Shown here piece by piece: positions 44,898 to 53,484 of a stretch of 64,000 nt of DNA. The stretch's first letter is position 1, and each line of letters starts with the position of its first letter. Where the stretch lies: assembly GCA_910574965.1 (NCBI GenBank), contig CAJTDB010000002.1:124001-188000 (forward strand), written 5' to 3'. The notes beneath the pieces were generated by a model that saw only the letters and a list, made by a program, of their open reading frames with translations, had not been told where the DNA came from and ran no database searches. The position numbers were made by a program, and so were the translations under genes. Source of the stretch: Lachnospiraceae bacterium. GTDB lineage: Bacteria; Bacillota; Clostridia; Lachnospirales; Lachnospiraceae.

Positions 44898-44957
44898 AGC
44901 AAAATGTGAGCCTGTCCCCAAAGCCAGCTCTGCTGACTCCGGGGACCCTGCACCGCA
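44898..44957 (-). promoter_or_regulatory. Intercistronic stem-loop between the BMP protein and ATPase genes
   Basis: Within the 179-base gap after the binding-protein gene, gtgcag...ctgcac and gtcccc...ggggac arms build one long interrupted stem. A smaller ggcaatgcc-like stem lies near 44977-44990. No T-run follows. Probably sets higher expression of the binding protein, as proposed for mglB-mglA. Confidence 0.5.
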
Positions 44958-44993
44958 CTCTACGCACCCCCATATGGCAATGCCTTTGCCTCT

Positions 44994-46160
44994 TTATCTC
45001 TCGATAGCTGTCTCCACTACGATCTCACCATCGATGATCTTCTGCTCTAACTCATCCAGTTTCGTACGGATGTTCTCCGGAAGCATCTCTTCATAATGTG
45101 CATCCTTCACGATCTCTACACCGCCCTCAGCAAAGCCGAGCACTTCTGTCGTTCCATAAGCCAGTTTTCCTTCCAGGTCCAGCTTAATCGCACGGTACAG
45201 AGAATTTCCTACGTTTTTCAGTGCAGAAGTCGGAATGTTCTTCGCATAATCCGGAAGCAGGCTTGCCTGGTCAGAGTCCACGCCGAATGCATACAGATTC
45301 ATGTCGGCTGCTGCCTCAATCTGTCCAAGTCCTGCATTTCCTGCCACATTAAATCCTACATCCACACCGTTCTGATACTGCGCCAGTGCCAGGTCTTTTC
45401 CTGTGGTGGAGTTTACGAAATCACCAACCCAGGATACCTGTACTTCGATTTCCGGATCGATATCCTTCGCACCCTGCTCATAGCCTTTCAGGAAATCATT
45501 GATAACCGCATTGTCCATGCCGCCCAGGAAACCGATTTTCTTTGTAGCCGGATCAATGTTGGCAATGGTCTCGTCCGTGGTCATCATAGCTGCCGCTGCA
45601 CCGATCAGGTAGGATACCTCATTCTGCTTGTACAGAATGTTGTAAATATTGGTCGGGTTTCCGTTTTCCTCAAACATAAACTGCTCGTCGAAGAACATGA
45701 ACTTCTGGTCCGGATACTGATCTGCTGCCTTTGCCAGCGGATCTGCCATCTGCCAGGTTCCCATGATGATAACGTCATACTCTCCGGAATCGCAGTAGTC
45801 CAGAAGCGTCGGCTCCCATTTTGGCTCATCTGCAGTCGTACCGCCCATCTGCTCTACTTTGAAGTCAAACACGTCTTTGCCAAGCTCTTCCTGAAGTCTG
45901 GTCAGACCTTCATTCGCGGAATCATAGAAGGACTTGTCCCCAAGATTTCCGTTCAGAAGAAGCGCTGCACGATAGGTTTCGCCGCTGCCGGAAGCTGCCG
46001 GCTCGGTGCTGTCCTCTGCTGCGTCTGCATCAGGTGCTTCTGTGCTGTCCTCAGCCGCAGGTGTCTGCGTATCCGCGTTTGTGTTGTCTTTTCCGCCGCA
46101 GGCTGTCATGGATAACACCATTGCTGAAGCCAGCAGCATTGCTAATACTTTTCTCTTCAT
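44994..46160 (-). CDS. BMP-family nucleoside-binding lipoprotein
   Basis: 388 residues from ATG 46160 (AAGGAGGAAG upstream): lipoprotein signal ending VLSMTACGGKD, acidic linker, then the BMP/Med fold with LLNGNLGDKSFYDSANEGL, EYDVIIMGTWQMADPLAKAA and GKDLALAQYQNGVDVGFNVAGNAGLGQIEAA. This fold binds nucleosides in characterised relatives (BmpDEFG, NupN). The gene lies between ADP-ribosylglycohydrolase and the transport subunits. Confidence 0.92.
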   Translation of the reverse strand: MKRKVLAMLLASAMVLSMTACGGKDNTNADTQTPAAEDSTEAPDADAAEDSTEPAASGSGETYRAALLLNGNLGDKSFYDSANEGLTRLQEELGKDVFDFKVEQMGGTTADEPKWEPTLLDYCDSGEYDVIIMGTWQMADPLAKAADQYPDQKFMFFDEQFMFEENGNPTNIYNILYKQNEVSYLIGAAAAMMTTDETIANIDPATKKIGFLGGMDNAVINDFLKGYEQGAKDIDPEIEVQVSWVGDFVNSTTGKDLALAQYQNGVDVGFNVAGNAGLGQIEAAADMNLYAFGVDSDQASLLPDYAKNIPTSALKNVGNSLYRAIKLDLEGKLAYGTTEVLGFAEGGVEIVKDAHYEEMLPENIRTKLDELEQKIIDGEIVVETAIER

Positions 46161-46161
46161 A

Positions 46162-47568
46162 TTAGACTTCCTCCTTGTTTTTTGCATGTTTTATGCTATT
46201 TAAAGTATCGTCCACCAGTTCTTCCAGCGTGCATCTGCTCTTTCCCCGCATATAGGTAATGAGTTCATGAAATGCCGGATGAATCAGCTTCTCTGGAATG
46301 ATACACATTCCCTTTTGAATGGCCAGAACAGGCATGATCATGCCTGCATTGCAGTCCGCATCCACACCGCACATCGTAACGATATGGAGCGTCTCTTTGT
46401 AGTCGCCGTTCCCGTAGTAAAGCGCAATCACTTCACAGCAGGCATTGGGATACGCGTGGATCCAGTTGTATTTTCGATAGCGTTCCTGACAGTCTCCAAG
46501 AGCCTGGTGCCAATCGGCATATCGCCCGCAGCACTCCCATGCAAAAGAGACAACGGAATAATATTCGCTGTACTTTGGAATCAGATCGATGGTCCGGCGA
46601 AGAAGCGTCCGCACATCCGGCTCGGCAAAAGCCAAAGACGTAAGCACTGCATTGAACACTTCCCCCAGGATGCCGTTGCCCGCGTGAGCCACTTCCCCGT
46701 CTGCCCAGGCAAGCTTTGCTGCCAGATACGCGTCTCCCGGCGCTACCATACCGCAGATTCCGCCTTTCATCTGGGCGCCGATCCACTCGCAGAAAGGATT
46801 GTGGAAAATCCCGCTTTCCGGAGGAAGGATCCCGCTCTTAATGTTCCGAAGGGCAATCTCCTCCGCCGACCAGCCGCAGGGCACCAGCCCCGCCCAGGAC
46901 AGAGCGATCTCTTTGGAAGTCACATCGTAACCATATGCGGAAAAAGCGTCCAGAAACGCCAGTTCGTAAGTAATGTCGTCATTGTATGTATTGGGCTCCC
47001 GCAGATAGTCGTACACGTCGCCGAAAGCTTCGTAGAGGTTCTGGGAAGTATACCCCTCCACCATAGTCCCCATGGCAGCCCCGATCATCTGGGACAGCCA
47101 GGCCGCCTTTAACCGTTCCCGAAATTTTGGCTCATCGATTGTTACCGGACATTTTTCCGGAAAGTCCACGGCTTTTTCATATTGTTCAAAAGATGTATAC
47201 TGTTTGTACTTCCAATAGGAGGCACTCTCCTCTTTTTCGGCATGTGCCAGCTCATAGCGAAGTTCCGCAGATATTTTATGAAGCTTTACATAATCCCCTT
47301 CTTCCTGAACCCGGATGCCTTCTTCCAGAAGCTCATACCCCCGAACGGATACCCGATATCCCCGGTTCTCAAGTGCCTGCACCGCGGCAGCCATAATCCG
47401 CTCCGGTGCTCCGGACCCCGGCACATGACTTCCCCAGTCCAGACTTAGAATCTGGTCATAAAACTTCTGCGTTTCCAGGTTGGCCGTCCAGGTCTGATCT
47501 TCCTCAGAGAGCACTACCGGCTTTGCGTTCCAGTACAGCTCCTGAGCTAATTCCCATGCTTTTCTCAT
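46162..47568 (-). CDS. ADP-ribosylglycohydrolase family protein with N-terminal extension
   Basis: 468 residues. The C-terminal two thirds (about 145-455) is a DraG-type helical fold with the metal ligands in NTYNDDITYELAFL and GVDADCNAGMIMPV; the AAMGTMVEGY segment aligns with the family start. The first ~140 residues are not recognised. It overlaps the deoD stop by four bases and the next lipoprotein gene by its end, so it is co-translated with a nucleoside salvage system; it may split ADP-ribosyl or nucleoside N-glycosidic bonds. Exact substrate unknown. Confidence 0.85.
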   Translation of the reverse strand: MRKAWELAQELYWNAKPVVLSEEDQTWTANLETQKFYDQILSLDWGSHVPGSGAPERIMAAAVQALENRGYRVSVRGYELLEEGIRVQEEGDYVKLHKISAELRYELAHAEKEESASYWKYKQYTSFEQYEKAVDFPEKCPVTIDEPKFRERLKAAWLSQMIGAAMGTMVEGYTSQNLYEAFGDVYDYLREPNTYNDDITYELAFLDAFSAYGYDVTSKEIALSWAGLVPCGWSAEEIALRNIKSGILPPESGIFHNPFCEWIGAQMKGGICGMVAPGDAYLAAKLAWADGEVAHAGNGILGEVFNAVLTSLAFAEPDVRTLLRRTIDLIPKYSEYYSVVSFAWECCGRYADWHQALGDCQERYRKYNWIHAYPNACCEVIALYYGNGDYKETLHIVTMCGVDADCNAGMIMPVLAIQKGMCIIPEKLIHPAFHELITYMRGKSRCTLEELVDDTLNSIKHAKNKEEV

Positions 47569-48272
47569 AATGATGCGGCCGCTCCTAATGCCACTTTCAT
47601 CATATTCGTAAAGCCATTCTGACGCTCTTCTGCAGACATCTCTTCCTTAGACACCATGGAATCTGACACGGTAAAGATGGCAAGGGCATTCACACCCGCC
47701 CGTGCGGCATTGCAGTACAGCGCATAGCTCTCCATCTCAGCCGCCAGAACGCCCATCTTCGCCCAGTCTTTCCACTCTTCCGTCTCGCCGTAGAAAACAT
47801 CGGAGCAGATTACATTTCCGACAATATATGGGAACCGGTGTTTCTTCGCTTCCTCCACGGCTTTGCTCAAAAGGTCAAAGGATGCCGTTGCAGAGTAGCT
47901 GCCCGGCAGATGATACTGATGAGCGTAGTTTGTATCCGTACTGGATCCCGCCGCCATAACGATATCCCCAAGCTTCACGTAATCCTGCATCCCGCCGCAG
48001 GAACCGATCCGGATCAGATTTTTTACTCCATACATATGGATCAGTTCGTAAGAATAGATTCCGATGGACGCGCAGCCCATGCCTGTCCCCATGACAGATA
48101 TTCTCTTTCCCTCATAGGTCCCCGTGTAGCCGAACATGTTCCGGACTGTGTTAAACTGTACCGCATCAGTCAGAAAACGTTCCGCAATCACTTTTGCCCG
48201 GAGCGGATCTCCCGGCAGCAGGACCGTTTCAGCTATGTCTCCCATTTTTGCCGCATTATGTGGTGTTGACAT
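47565..48272 (-). CDS. deoD: Purine nucleoside phosphorylase (DeoD type)
   Basis: Hexameric-type phosphorylase converting purine nucleosides and phosphate to base and ribose-1-phosphate. 235 residues from ATG 48272 (GGAGGG upstream): MSTPHNAAKMGDIAETVLLPGDPLRAK, MGTGMGCASIGIYSYEL, IRIGSCGGMQ and AAEMESYALY, with Asp204-type AIFTVSDSMV, all standard for DeoD. First gene of the operon deoD-ADPRH-BMP-ATPase-permeases. Confidence 0.95.
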   Translation of the reverse strand: MSTPHNAAKMGDIAETVLLPGDPLRAKVIAERFLTDAVQFNTVRNMFGYTGTYEGKRISVMGTGMGCASIGIYSYELIHMYGVKNLIRIGSCGGMQDYVKLGDIVMAAGSSTDTNYAHQYHLPGSYSATASFDLLSKAVEEAKKHRFPYIVGNVICSDVFYGETEEWKDWAKMGVLAAEMESYALYCNAARAGVNALAIFTVSDSMVSKEEMSAEERQNGFTNMMKVALGAAASL

Positions 48273-48313
48273 CAATACCCTCCTTTTTTATATATCCGTT
48301 TTATTTTCGTAAT

Positions 48314-48319
48314 ATTATA
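48314..48319 (-). promoter_or_regulatory. Candidate -10 box of the deoD operon
   Basis: Minus-strand TATAAT at 48319-48314; the -35 region (TGGAAA 17 bp upstream) is weak, which would fit regulated expression. No operator recognised. Confidence 0.5.
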
Positions 48320-48369
48320 TCATAGTCCTTTCCTTTTTTCCACAATGTTTTTACACTGCCAAAAAAGGA

Positions 48370-48398
48370 TTGACTATTTCTTCTTTTTTCGGTAAAGT
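48370..48398 (+). promoter_or_regulatory. Candidate sigma-A promoter of the DMT pair
   Basis: TTGACT (48370-48375), 17-bp spacer, TAAAGT (48393-48398), 54 bases upstream of the first DMT gene. Confidence 0.5.
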
Positions 48399-48451
48399 AT
48401 AGCAATACTTTTTCGTACATTTCTTTCATATGCAAAGGAGAATTTTCAGCC

Positions 48452-48874
48452 ATGTATTCATTTCTTGTACTGCTCGCCGGCATCCTTCAGTCTGCCATGA
48501 TGAGCTTCAACGGCCTTCTGGCCGAATCGGTCAGTCTCTGGGGTGTGAGCTTTATCGTCCATTTCTCCGGCGGACTCCTGCTTGTTTTGTACATTCTCCT
48601 GGTGGTCCGGGAGAAAATCACCCTGCGGGGTATGCCCTGGTACCTGTATTCCGCCGGCTTCTTCGGCGTCCTGCTGGTATCTGTCAGCAGTTGGTGCGTG
48701 GGGATTCTAGGAGCAGCCGTTACCACCTGCCTGTCCGTCGCCGGGCAGCTCTTTATCTCCGCTGTCATCGATCATTACGGACTGTTCCATGTGCCAAGAG
48801 TCCCTTTCAGCATAAAACGCATTCCCTGTTTTCTGATGATCCTTGCGGGGATTATCCTTTTAAATCTGTCCTGA
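48452..48874 (+). CDS. DMT superfamily (YdcZ/DUF606-type) membrane protein, first of pair
   Basis: 140 residues with four to five helices; starts MYSFLVLLAGILQSAMMSFNG and has GFFGVLLVSVSSWCVGILGAAVTTCLSVAGQL, typical of DUF606 half-size transporters. AAAGGAG precedes the ATG. Followed 40 bases later by a second protein of the same family; such pairs probably form a hetero-oligomer. Substrate unknown. Confidence 0.82.
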   Translation: MYSFLVLLAGILQSAMMSFNGLLAESVSLWGVSFIVHFSGGLLLVLYILLVVREKITLRGMPWYLYSAGFFGVLLVSVSSWCVGILGAAVTTCLSVAGQLFISAVIDHYGLFHVPRVPFSIKRIPCFLMILAGIILLNLS

Positions 48875-48914
48875 TCCGGGCAGCGGTATTATGAAAGGAA
48901 AAGGAGTTATTTCT

Positions 48915-49361
48915 ATGTATGCAATCATTTTTATCGCTTTCTTATATGGATGTGCCACTGTGATTTCCAAGATGATAAACTACCGTGCCGCGCAGGAACT
49001 TGGCACCTGGAACGGTTCTCTGGTCAACTATGTAGTGGCCAGTATTCTGGCACTGGTGCTTCTGTTCTTTTCTTCCAAACTGCAGACCGATCTGGCAATG
49101 TGTACGAAAGTTCCGGCCTATCTGTATGCAGGCGGAACTTTCGGAGTCATTGCCTTTGTTCTCTCCATCGTTACTCTGAACCGGATGAAAGTTTTTCAGT
49201 CCACCATCCTGCTGCTGTCCGGACAGCTTCTGGCAGGCATTCTGTTTGATGTGGCAGTCTTCCGGAATTTTTCCTGGATAAAGCTGGCCGGAGTTCTCTT
49301 AGTGGCCGCAGGCATTTTCTGGGACAAAAAAGTAACCTCTTCCGTCAGCAAGAATGACTGA
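48915..49361 (+). CDS. DMT superfamily (YdcZ/DUF606-type) membrane protein, second of pair
   Basis: 148 residues from the ATG at 48915 (AAGGAG upstream; an earlier ATG at 48891 lacks a site). Four to five helices with AAQELGTWNGSLVNYVVASILALVLL and GTFGVIAFVLSIVTLNRMKVFQSTILLLSGQLLAGI, and a short basic tail. Works with the preceding gene product. Ends three bases before the convergent reductase gene. Confidence 0.82.
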   Translation: MYAIIFIAFLYGCATVISKMINYRAAQELGTWNGSLVNYVVASILALVLLFFSSKLQTDLAMCTKVPAYLYAGGTFGVIAFVLSIVTLNRMKVFQSTILLLSGQLLAGILFDVAVFRNFSWIKLAGVLLVAAGIFWDKKVTSSVSKND

Positions 49362-49364
49362 TAG

Positions 49365-49976
49365 TCATTTCCAATACAGACGGCCTGCCTCCCTGGCCTC
49401 TTCTGTCGCCCGCCCCATAAGCTCCTCTTCCCTCTCCGGGCAGAAGTCCATGCCCTCTGCATAAATACAGCGAAATGAGGGGATGCCGAACATCCGGCAC
49501 AGTGCTTCTAAATACCGTGCCCCCTGTTCCATAGGACCGTCTGTATAGAAACCGCCGCGGGTCGTCAGAAACAGCATGTCCTCTGCCCGGCACATCCCAT
49601 ACATCCCATCTTCCCTGCAGCCAAAAGTAATGCCGTCCAGAGAAATATTTTCAATATACAGCTTTACAACCGCCGGAATGCTTAAATCCCAGAAGGGCGC
49701 AGCCACAACGATCCGATCTGCCTGCGCAAACTGACGGGCCAGATCAAACCGCGGGTGACTTCGGTTATTTTCTTCCAGAAACCGCTGCCGTTCTTCAAAA
49801 AAGGCTCCTGTTAAGGGCTTTAATTCCATCTGTGCCAGATCCAGCCGGGTACAGGAAAAAGGCTCCGGCGCCGATTCGTTCATAGCATTCAGAAATGCTT
49901 CCGCAAGTCTCCAGGTCCGGGACTCAAAGCCCCGGATACAGCCGTTTACCACCAGTATGTTCTTTGTACGTTTCAT
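49365..49976 (-). CDS. Flavodoxin-fold NAD(P)H-dependent oxidoreductase
   Basis: 203 residues from ATG 49976 (AGGGGA upstream): ILVVNGCIRGFESRTWRLAEAFL with the FMN phosphate loop, IVVAAPFWDLSIPAVVKLYIENI and LFLTTRGGFYTDGP, the layout of NAD(P)H:quinone/azoreductase-type flavodoxins. Reduces quinones or similar acceptors; the actual substrate is unknown. Confidence 0.85.
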   Translation of the reverse strand: MKRTKNILVVNGCIRGFESRTWRLAEAFLNAMNESAPEPFSCTRLDLAQMELKPLTGAFFEERQRFLEENNRSHPRFDLARQFAQADRIVVAAPFWDLSIPAVVKLYIENISLDGITFGCREDGMYGMCRAEDMLFLTTRGGFYTDGPMEQGARYLEALCRMFGIPSFRCIYAEGMDFCPEREEELMGRATEEAREAGRLYWK

Positions 49977-50215
49977 ATAAAATCCCCTTTCTTTTTCCTG
50001 ATTATACCGAAAATCCGGATACTTTTCAACGACCGCTCTTTCCTCCATGCAGGACTTGAAAGAACCGTTCTTTCCATATATAATACAGAAAAAGGGTGGC
50101 ACAGACCGGATTTTATAGAGCGCTGGCCGCCATCCGCGAACACGGCATTACCTGCCGGAAGAAACGCTGCAGAATACCGGCGTCACAGCAAGCCATACAT
50201 AAGGAGAATTTTCAT

Positions 50216-51112
50216 ATGAAGCAAGTATTAGTCATCGGCTCCACAGTCACCGATGTGATTATCCATCTGGACCATCTGCCCAGGACAAGCGAAGATGTAC
50301 ACGTCATCCGGCAAACCATGTCTTTAGGCGGCTGCGCCTACAATGTCTCGGACACCATCCGGCTCTTTCGCACCCCTTATACGCTGTTCTCTCCCATAGG
50401 AACCGGGACTTATGGACATTTTGTCCGGAATGCGCTGGCCGAAAAGGGCGTCCAAAGCCCCATCCCCACGCCGGAACAGGAAAACGGATGCTGCTACTGC
50501 TTTGTAGAAGCATCCGGAGAACGTACGTTTGTCTGTCACCGGGGCGCGGAGTATCGCTTCCGCCCGGAATGGTTTGACGTTCTGGATGCAGATGCCATTG
50601 ACAGCGTCTACATCTGCGGGCTGGAGATCGAGGAACCGACAGGCACACATATTGTCCATTATCTGGAGGAACATCCTGAATTTCAGGTATATTTTGCACC
50701 GGGACCAAGAATCTGCATTCTGACTTCCGAGATCCTTTCCCGAATCTTCGCACTCTCTCCCGTTCTGCATCTGAACGAGACAGAAGCCCTGGAATACACC
50801 GGCTGCGGCACCATTGAGGAAGCGGCGGCAGCCCTGTATGAAAAAACATGCAATACCGTTATCATTACCTTGGGAGAACAGGGAGCATACTATAAAACAG
50901 CAGGAAATTCCGCCTACATTCCTGGTATCACGGCAGTTCAGACCGATACGATTGGCGCCGGAGATTCCCATATTGGCGCGGTCATCTCCCGGCTGAAGCA
51001 AGGAGCTTCCATAGAAGAAGCCATCGCAGATGCTAACCGGATAGCCGCCGCCGTCGTGGAGACAAGCGGTGCACTGCTTTCGGAAGAGACTTTTCACAAG
51101 CTTGGGTTTTAA
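50216..51112 (+). CDS. PfkB-family carbohydrate kinase
   Basis: 298 residues from ATG 50216 (AAGGAG upstream): N-terminal VIGSTVTDVIIHLDHLPR, GGCAYNVSDTIRLF, and the C-terminal catalytic DTIGAGDSHIGAVISRL with Asp of GAGD. Ribokinase-like fold; substrate could be a sugar, sugar acid or nucleoside. The gene ends at a shared palindromic terminator facing the DapA-like gene; it might serve the TRAP-operon pathway, for example as a sugar-acid kinase, but this is speculation. Confidence 0.87.
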   Translation: MKQVLVIGSTVTDVIIHLDHLPRTSEDVHVIRQTMSLGGCAYNVSDTIRLFRTPYTLFSPIGTGTYGHFVRNALAEKGVQSPIPTPEQENGCCYCFVEASGERTFVCHRGAEYRFRPEWFDVLDADAIDSVYICGLEIEEPTGTHIVHYLEEHPEFQVYFAPGPRICILTSEILSRIFALSPVLHLNETEALEYTGCGTIEEAAAALYEKTCNTVIITLGEQGAYYKTAGNSAYIPGITAVQTDTIGAGDSHIGAVISRLKQGASIEEAIADANRIAAAVVETSGALLSEETFHKLGF

Positions 51113-51151
51113 CAAAGATAGAAGCGCATTATAGAACAGACCTGCACCCCT

Positions 51152-51211
51152 AAGGGACAAAAACAGACAGCGGACACACATTGCTATGTCCGCTGTCTGT
51201 TTTTGTCCCTT
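51152..51211. terminator. Bidirectional terminator with a 25-bp perfect stem
   Basis: Arms 51152-51176 and 51187-51211 pair without a mismatch around a ten-base loop. Each arm carries a run of A/T that gives TTTTTGTCCCTT in both directions. It lies between convergent pfkB-type and dapA-type genes. The stem is unusually long for a terminator. Confidence 0.85.
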
Positions 51212-51273
51212 AAAAGCTGCAGCCTGCCTGCGAAATGTCATGCAGAGAAGACGAATGCTTTTCTTACTCAGGC

Positions 51274-52275
51274 TTATGCAACCACCTGACATCCCATCTC
51301 TTTCAAAATCCGGCGAAGTTCTGCTGTCTCTTCTTCCGGAATATTTTCCATAGGTCCGCGGGCGATGCCGGAGGGCATTCCGCAAAGTCTTGCCGCTGCC
51401 TTATTGGCCGCCTGATAGTAGGGCATATCATTCGGAAGCTGATTGCCCGGATGTACTGCCGACGGGATGGCGGAATGCTTCGCCGCCAAGCAAAAGACCC
51501 AGTTCCAGAACAAATTCATCTGGTCGGCTGTCCTGCGCACCTTTTCTACATCCCGGTCTTTTCCGGCATGATAGAGGTCCACCGCCAGATGCGGTGCATA
51601 GTTCAGCATCTCTGTCACAAATCCGTTGCATCCGTGGAAGCACATAAACTGATACATAAAATGTCCAAGCCCGGCAAAAATTGCCATATCTTTCTCGTCG
51701 ATGGTCTGCATCATGGTCAGAAATGCCATAGGATTATTGGTATTTTCCTTCAGGCCAATGATGTTGTCTACTTTGGAAAGCCGGCGGATGACCGGAGCCG
51801 GAAGCCAGAGTTTGCTGGCTGCCGGGTTGTTGTAGATCGTAATGCCGATGTCCACAGCCTCCGCCACAGTTTCAAAATGCCGGATCACACCGTCTGTCGT
51901 GGGCATTGTATAGTAAGGCGGCACGATGAGAAGTCCGTCCGCCCCGGCTTCCTGGGCATATTTGGAAAATTCAACGGTATTGCGGGTACCGGCCCGGCCG
52001 CTCCCGATCATGACCGGGAAACGTCCGTTCACTTCCTGAGTGACTGTATCGACCACCTTCTTATTCTCCGCCTCCGACATGGCATAAAATTCGCCGGTAG
52101 TGCCAAGGGCAAGAAATACAATGTCCTCCCCTTTCAAAAGCGGATGCTCTGTCACCATCCGGATACTTTCCTTTAAAGCCGGAAGGTCTAATTCCCCGTT
52201 CTCATCGAAGGGCGTCAAAGCAAGGTGGAAGATTCCTTTTGTGTGTTCTTTCATTTCCTGTGGTTTTAATGACAT
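51274..52275 (-). CDS. DapA/N-acetylneuraminate lyase superfamily aldolase
   Basis: 333 residues, TIM-barrel class I aldolase: GIFHLALTPFDENGELD, FLALGTTGEFYAMSEAE (GTTGE site), Tyr in IYNNPAASKL and Schiff-base Lys in NIIGLKENTNN. It probably cleaves or makes a 2-oxo sugar acid rather than dihydrodipicolinate, because it sits in a TRAP operon with a hydroxyacid dehydrogenase. ATG 52275 follows ATAGGAG at the end of palindromic element d. Confidence 0.87.
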   Translation of the reverse strand: MSLKPQEMKEHTKGIFHLALTPFDENGELDLPALKESIRMVTEHPLLKGEDIVFLALGTTGEFYAMSEAENKKVVDTVTQEVNGRFPVMIGSGRAGTRNTVEFSKYAQEAGADGLLIVPPYYTMPTTDGVIRHFETVAEAVDIGITIYNNPAASKLWLPAPVIRRLSKVDNIIGLKENTNNPMAFLTMMQTIDEKDMAIFAGLGHFMYQFMCFHGCNGFVTEMLNYAPHLAVDLYHAGKDRDVEKVRRTADQMNLFWNWVFCLAAKHSAIPSAVHPGNQLPNDMPYYQAANKAAARLCGMPSGIARGPMENIPEEETAELRRILKEMGCQVVA

Positions 52276-52295
52276 ATCTTTTTTTCTCCTATTTG

Positions 52296-52510
52296 AGTTC
52301 CGCATCCATGTGTAAAAAGCCCCTTGGCTGGAAGCATTTCCCGTTACATTCGTCCCGGTAAATCCTTCCCGGCTTTTTACACATGGATGCTGTTTTTGAG
52401 TTCCGCATCCATGCATAAAACCCCCTTATCTGGAAGCATTTCCCGTTACATTCGTCCCGGTAAATCCTTCCCGGCTTTTTACACATGGATGCTGTTTTTA
52501 AGTTCCGCAT
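52296..52510 (-). repeat. Palindromic leader element d (two tandem copies plus an end block)
   Basis: Copies 52296-52393 and 52399-52495, 103 bases apart, and a GATGCGGAACT block at 52501-52510 right after the dehydrogenase stop. Outer stem CATCCATGTGTAAAAAGCC with its complement, bulge AGCCAAGG, inner stem GGAAG.ATTT.CCG, loop GGACGAATGTAA. The last copy ends GATGCGGAACTCAAATAGGAG, the ribosome site of the aldolase gene. Confidence 0.9.
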
Positions 52511-52514
52511 CTTC

Positions 52515-53465
52515 TCACACCAGTCTGTTTTTCAGCGGCTGGTGCTTTTTAAAGTTCATGATATTTTCAAATGACATTTCCGACAGCTTCCGGGCGCTGT
52601 CTATGGTACAGGCTCCCAGATGCGGCGTGCACACCGTTCCTGCAAGTCCGGTCAGCCTTGTATCCGGCGGTTCCCTCCAAAAGACATCCAGAGCTGCCCC
52701 TCGAAGCTTTCCTTCCCGGAGAGCCTTCTGAAGAGCCTCCTCATCTACCAGTTCTCCCCTTGCCGTATTGATTAGATAGGCTGTAGGCTTCATATGCGTC
52801 AGTGCCTTCTGATCGATAAGCTTCTGGTTCTCTTTCGCAGCCGGCGCATGAAGCGAGACAAAGTCCGCCTGACGCAGCACTTCCTCCATAGTCCCCGGCC
52901 GAATGCCTGCTTCCTGCAAAGCTTCCTTCCCTATGTACGGATCGAACGCTATGACCTCCATGCCAAATGCTTTCGCGATTTTGGCCACCCGGCTGCCGAT
53001 ATTTCCATATCCGATAAGCCCAAGTGTTTTTTTGTTAAGCTCGCAGCCCATATAGAGATTCCAGGCCCCCTGACGCACTTCGGTGCTCTGCCAGGGGATT
53101 CCCCGGCACACCGACAGCATAAGAGCGATCGCAAGTTCTGCCACGCTCTGGGCATTGCACCCCCTTGCAAAGGTCACGGCAATCCCTTTCTCCTTTGCAC
53201 AGTCCAGATCGATGTTGTCAACGCCTACACCATGTTTGACAATAAGCTTCAGCGCGGATGCCGCCTCCAGGATCTCCCGGTCAATCCGGTCCACCCCGAC
53301 CACATATACGTCCACATCCTTTACCAGCTCCCGCATCAGCTCCCTTGGGGGTTCCTGGTCATAACCAGTCTGCTCTACCACCTCTATGCCCTCCCGCCGA
53401 AGCCAGCTCCCCAGATCCGGAAATGTTTCATAGAAGCTCTTCCCAAGCGAGATCAGTACCTTCAT
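52515..53465 (-). CDS. D-2-hydroxyacid dehydrogenase (phosphoglycerate dehydrogenase-like)
   Basis: 316 residues from ATG 53465 (AAGGAGG upstream). NAD-binding TLGLIGYGNIGSRVAKIAKA, catalytic Arg in INTARGELVDEEAL, Glu in DVFWREPP and His in TPHLGACT. Oxidises or reduces a D-2-hydroxy acid; the substrate is likely related to that of the TRAP transporter. It follows dctM by 20 bases. Confidence 0.9.
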   Translation of the reverse strand: MKVLISLGKSFYETFPDLGSWLRREGIEVVEQTGYDQEPPRELMRELVKDVDVYVVGVDRIDREILEAASALKLIVKHGVGVDNIDLDCAKEKGIAVTFARGCNAQSVAELAIALMLSVCRGIPWQSTEVRQGAWNLYMGCELNKKTLGLIGYGNIGSRVAKIAKAFGMEVIAFDPYIGKEALQEAGIRPGTMEEVLRQADFVSLHAPAAKENQKLIDQKALTHMKPTAYLINTARGELVDEEALQKALREGKLRGAALDVFWREPPDTRLTGLAGTVCTPHLGACTIDSARKLSEMSFENIMNFKKHQPLKNRLV

Positions 53466-53484
53466 CGTTTTTTCCTCCTTCCTC

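Noticed and set aside
45096-46115. Open frame of 339 codons on the plus strand
   Set aside because: Antisense to the BMP lipoprotein gene and Cys/Ile-rich without any motif.
52289-52510. Repetitive peptide frame with MRNSKTAS and RDECNGKCF repeats
   Set aside because: It is the translation of palindromic element d. The usual copy period (103) is not a multiple of three, so the frame cannot be kept in longer arrays; the signal is RNA or DNA structure, not protein.
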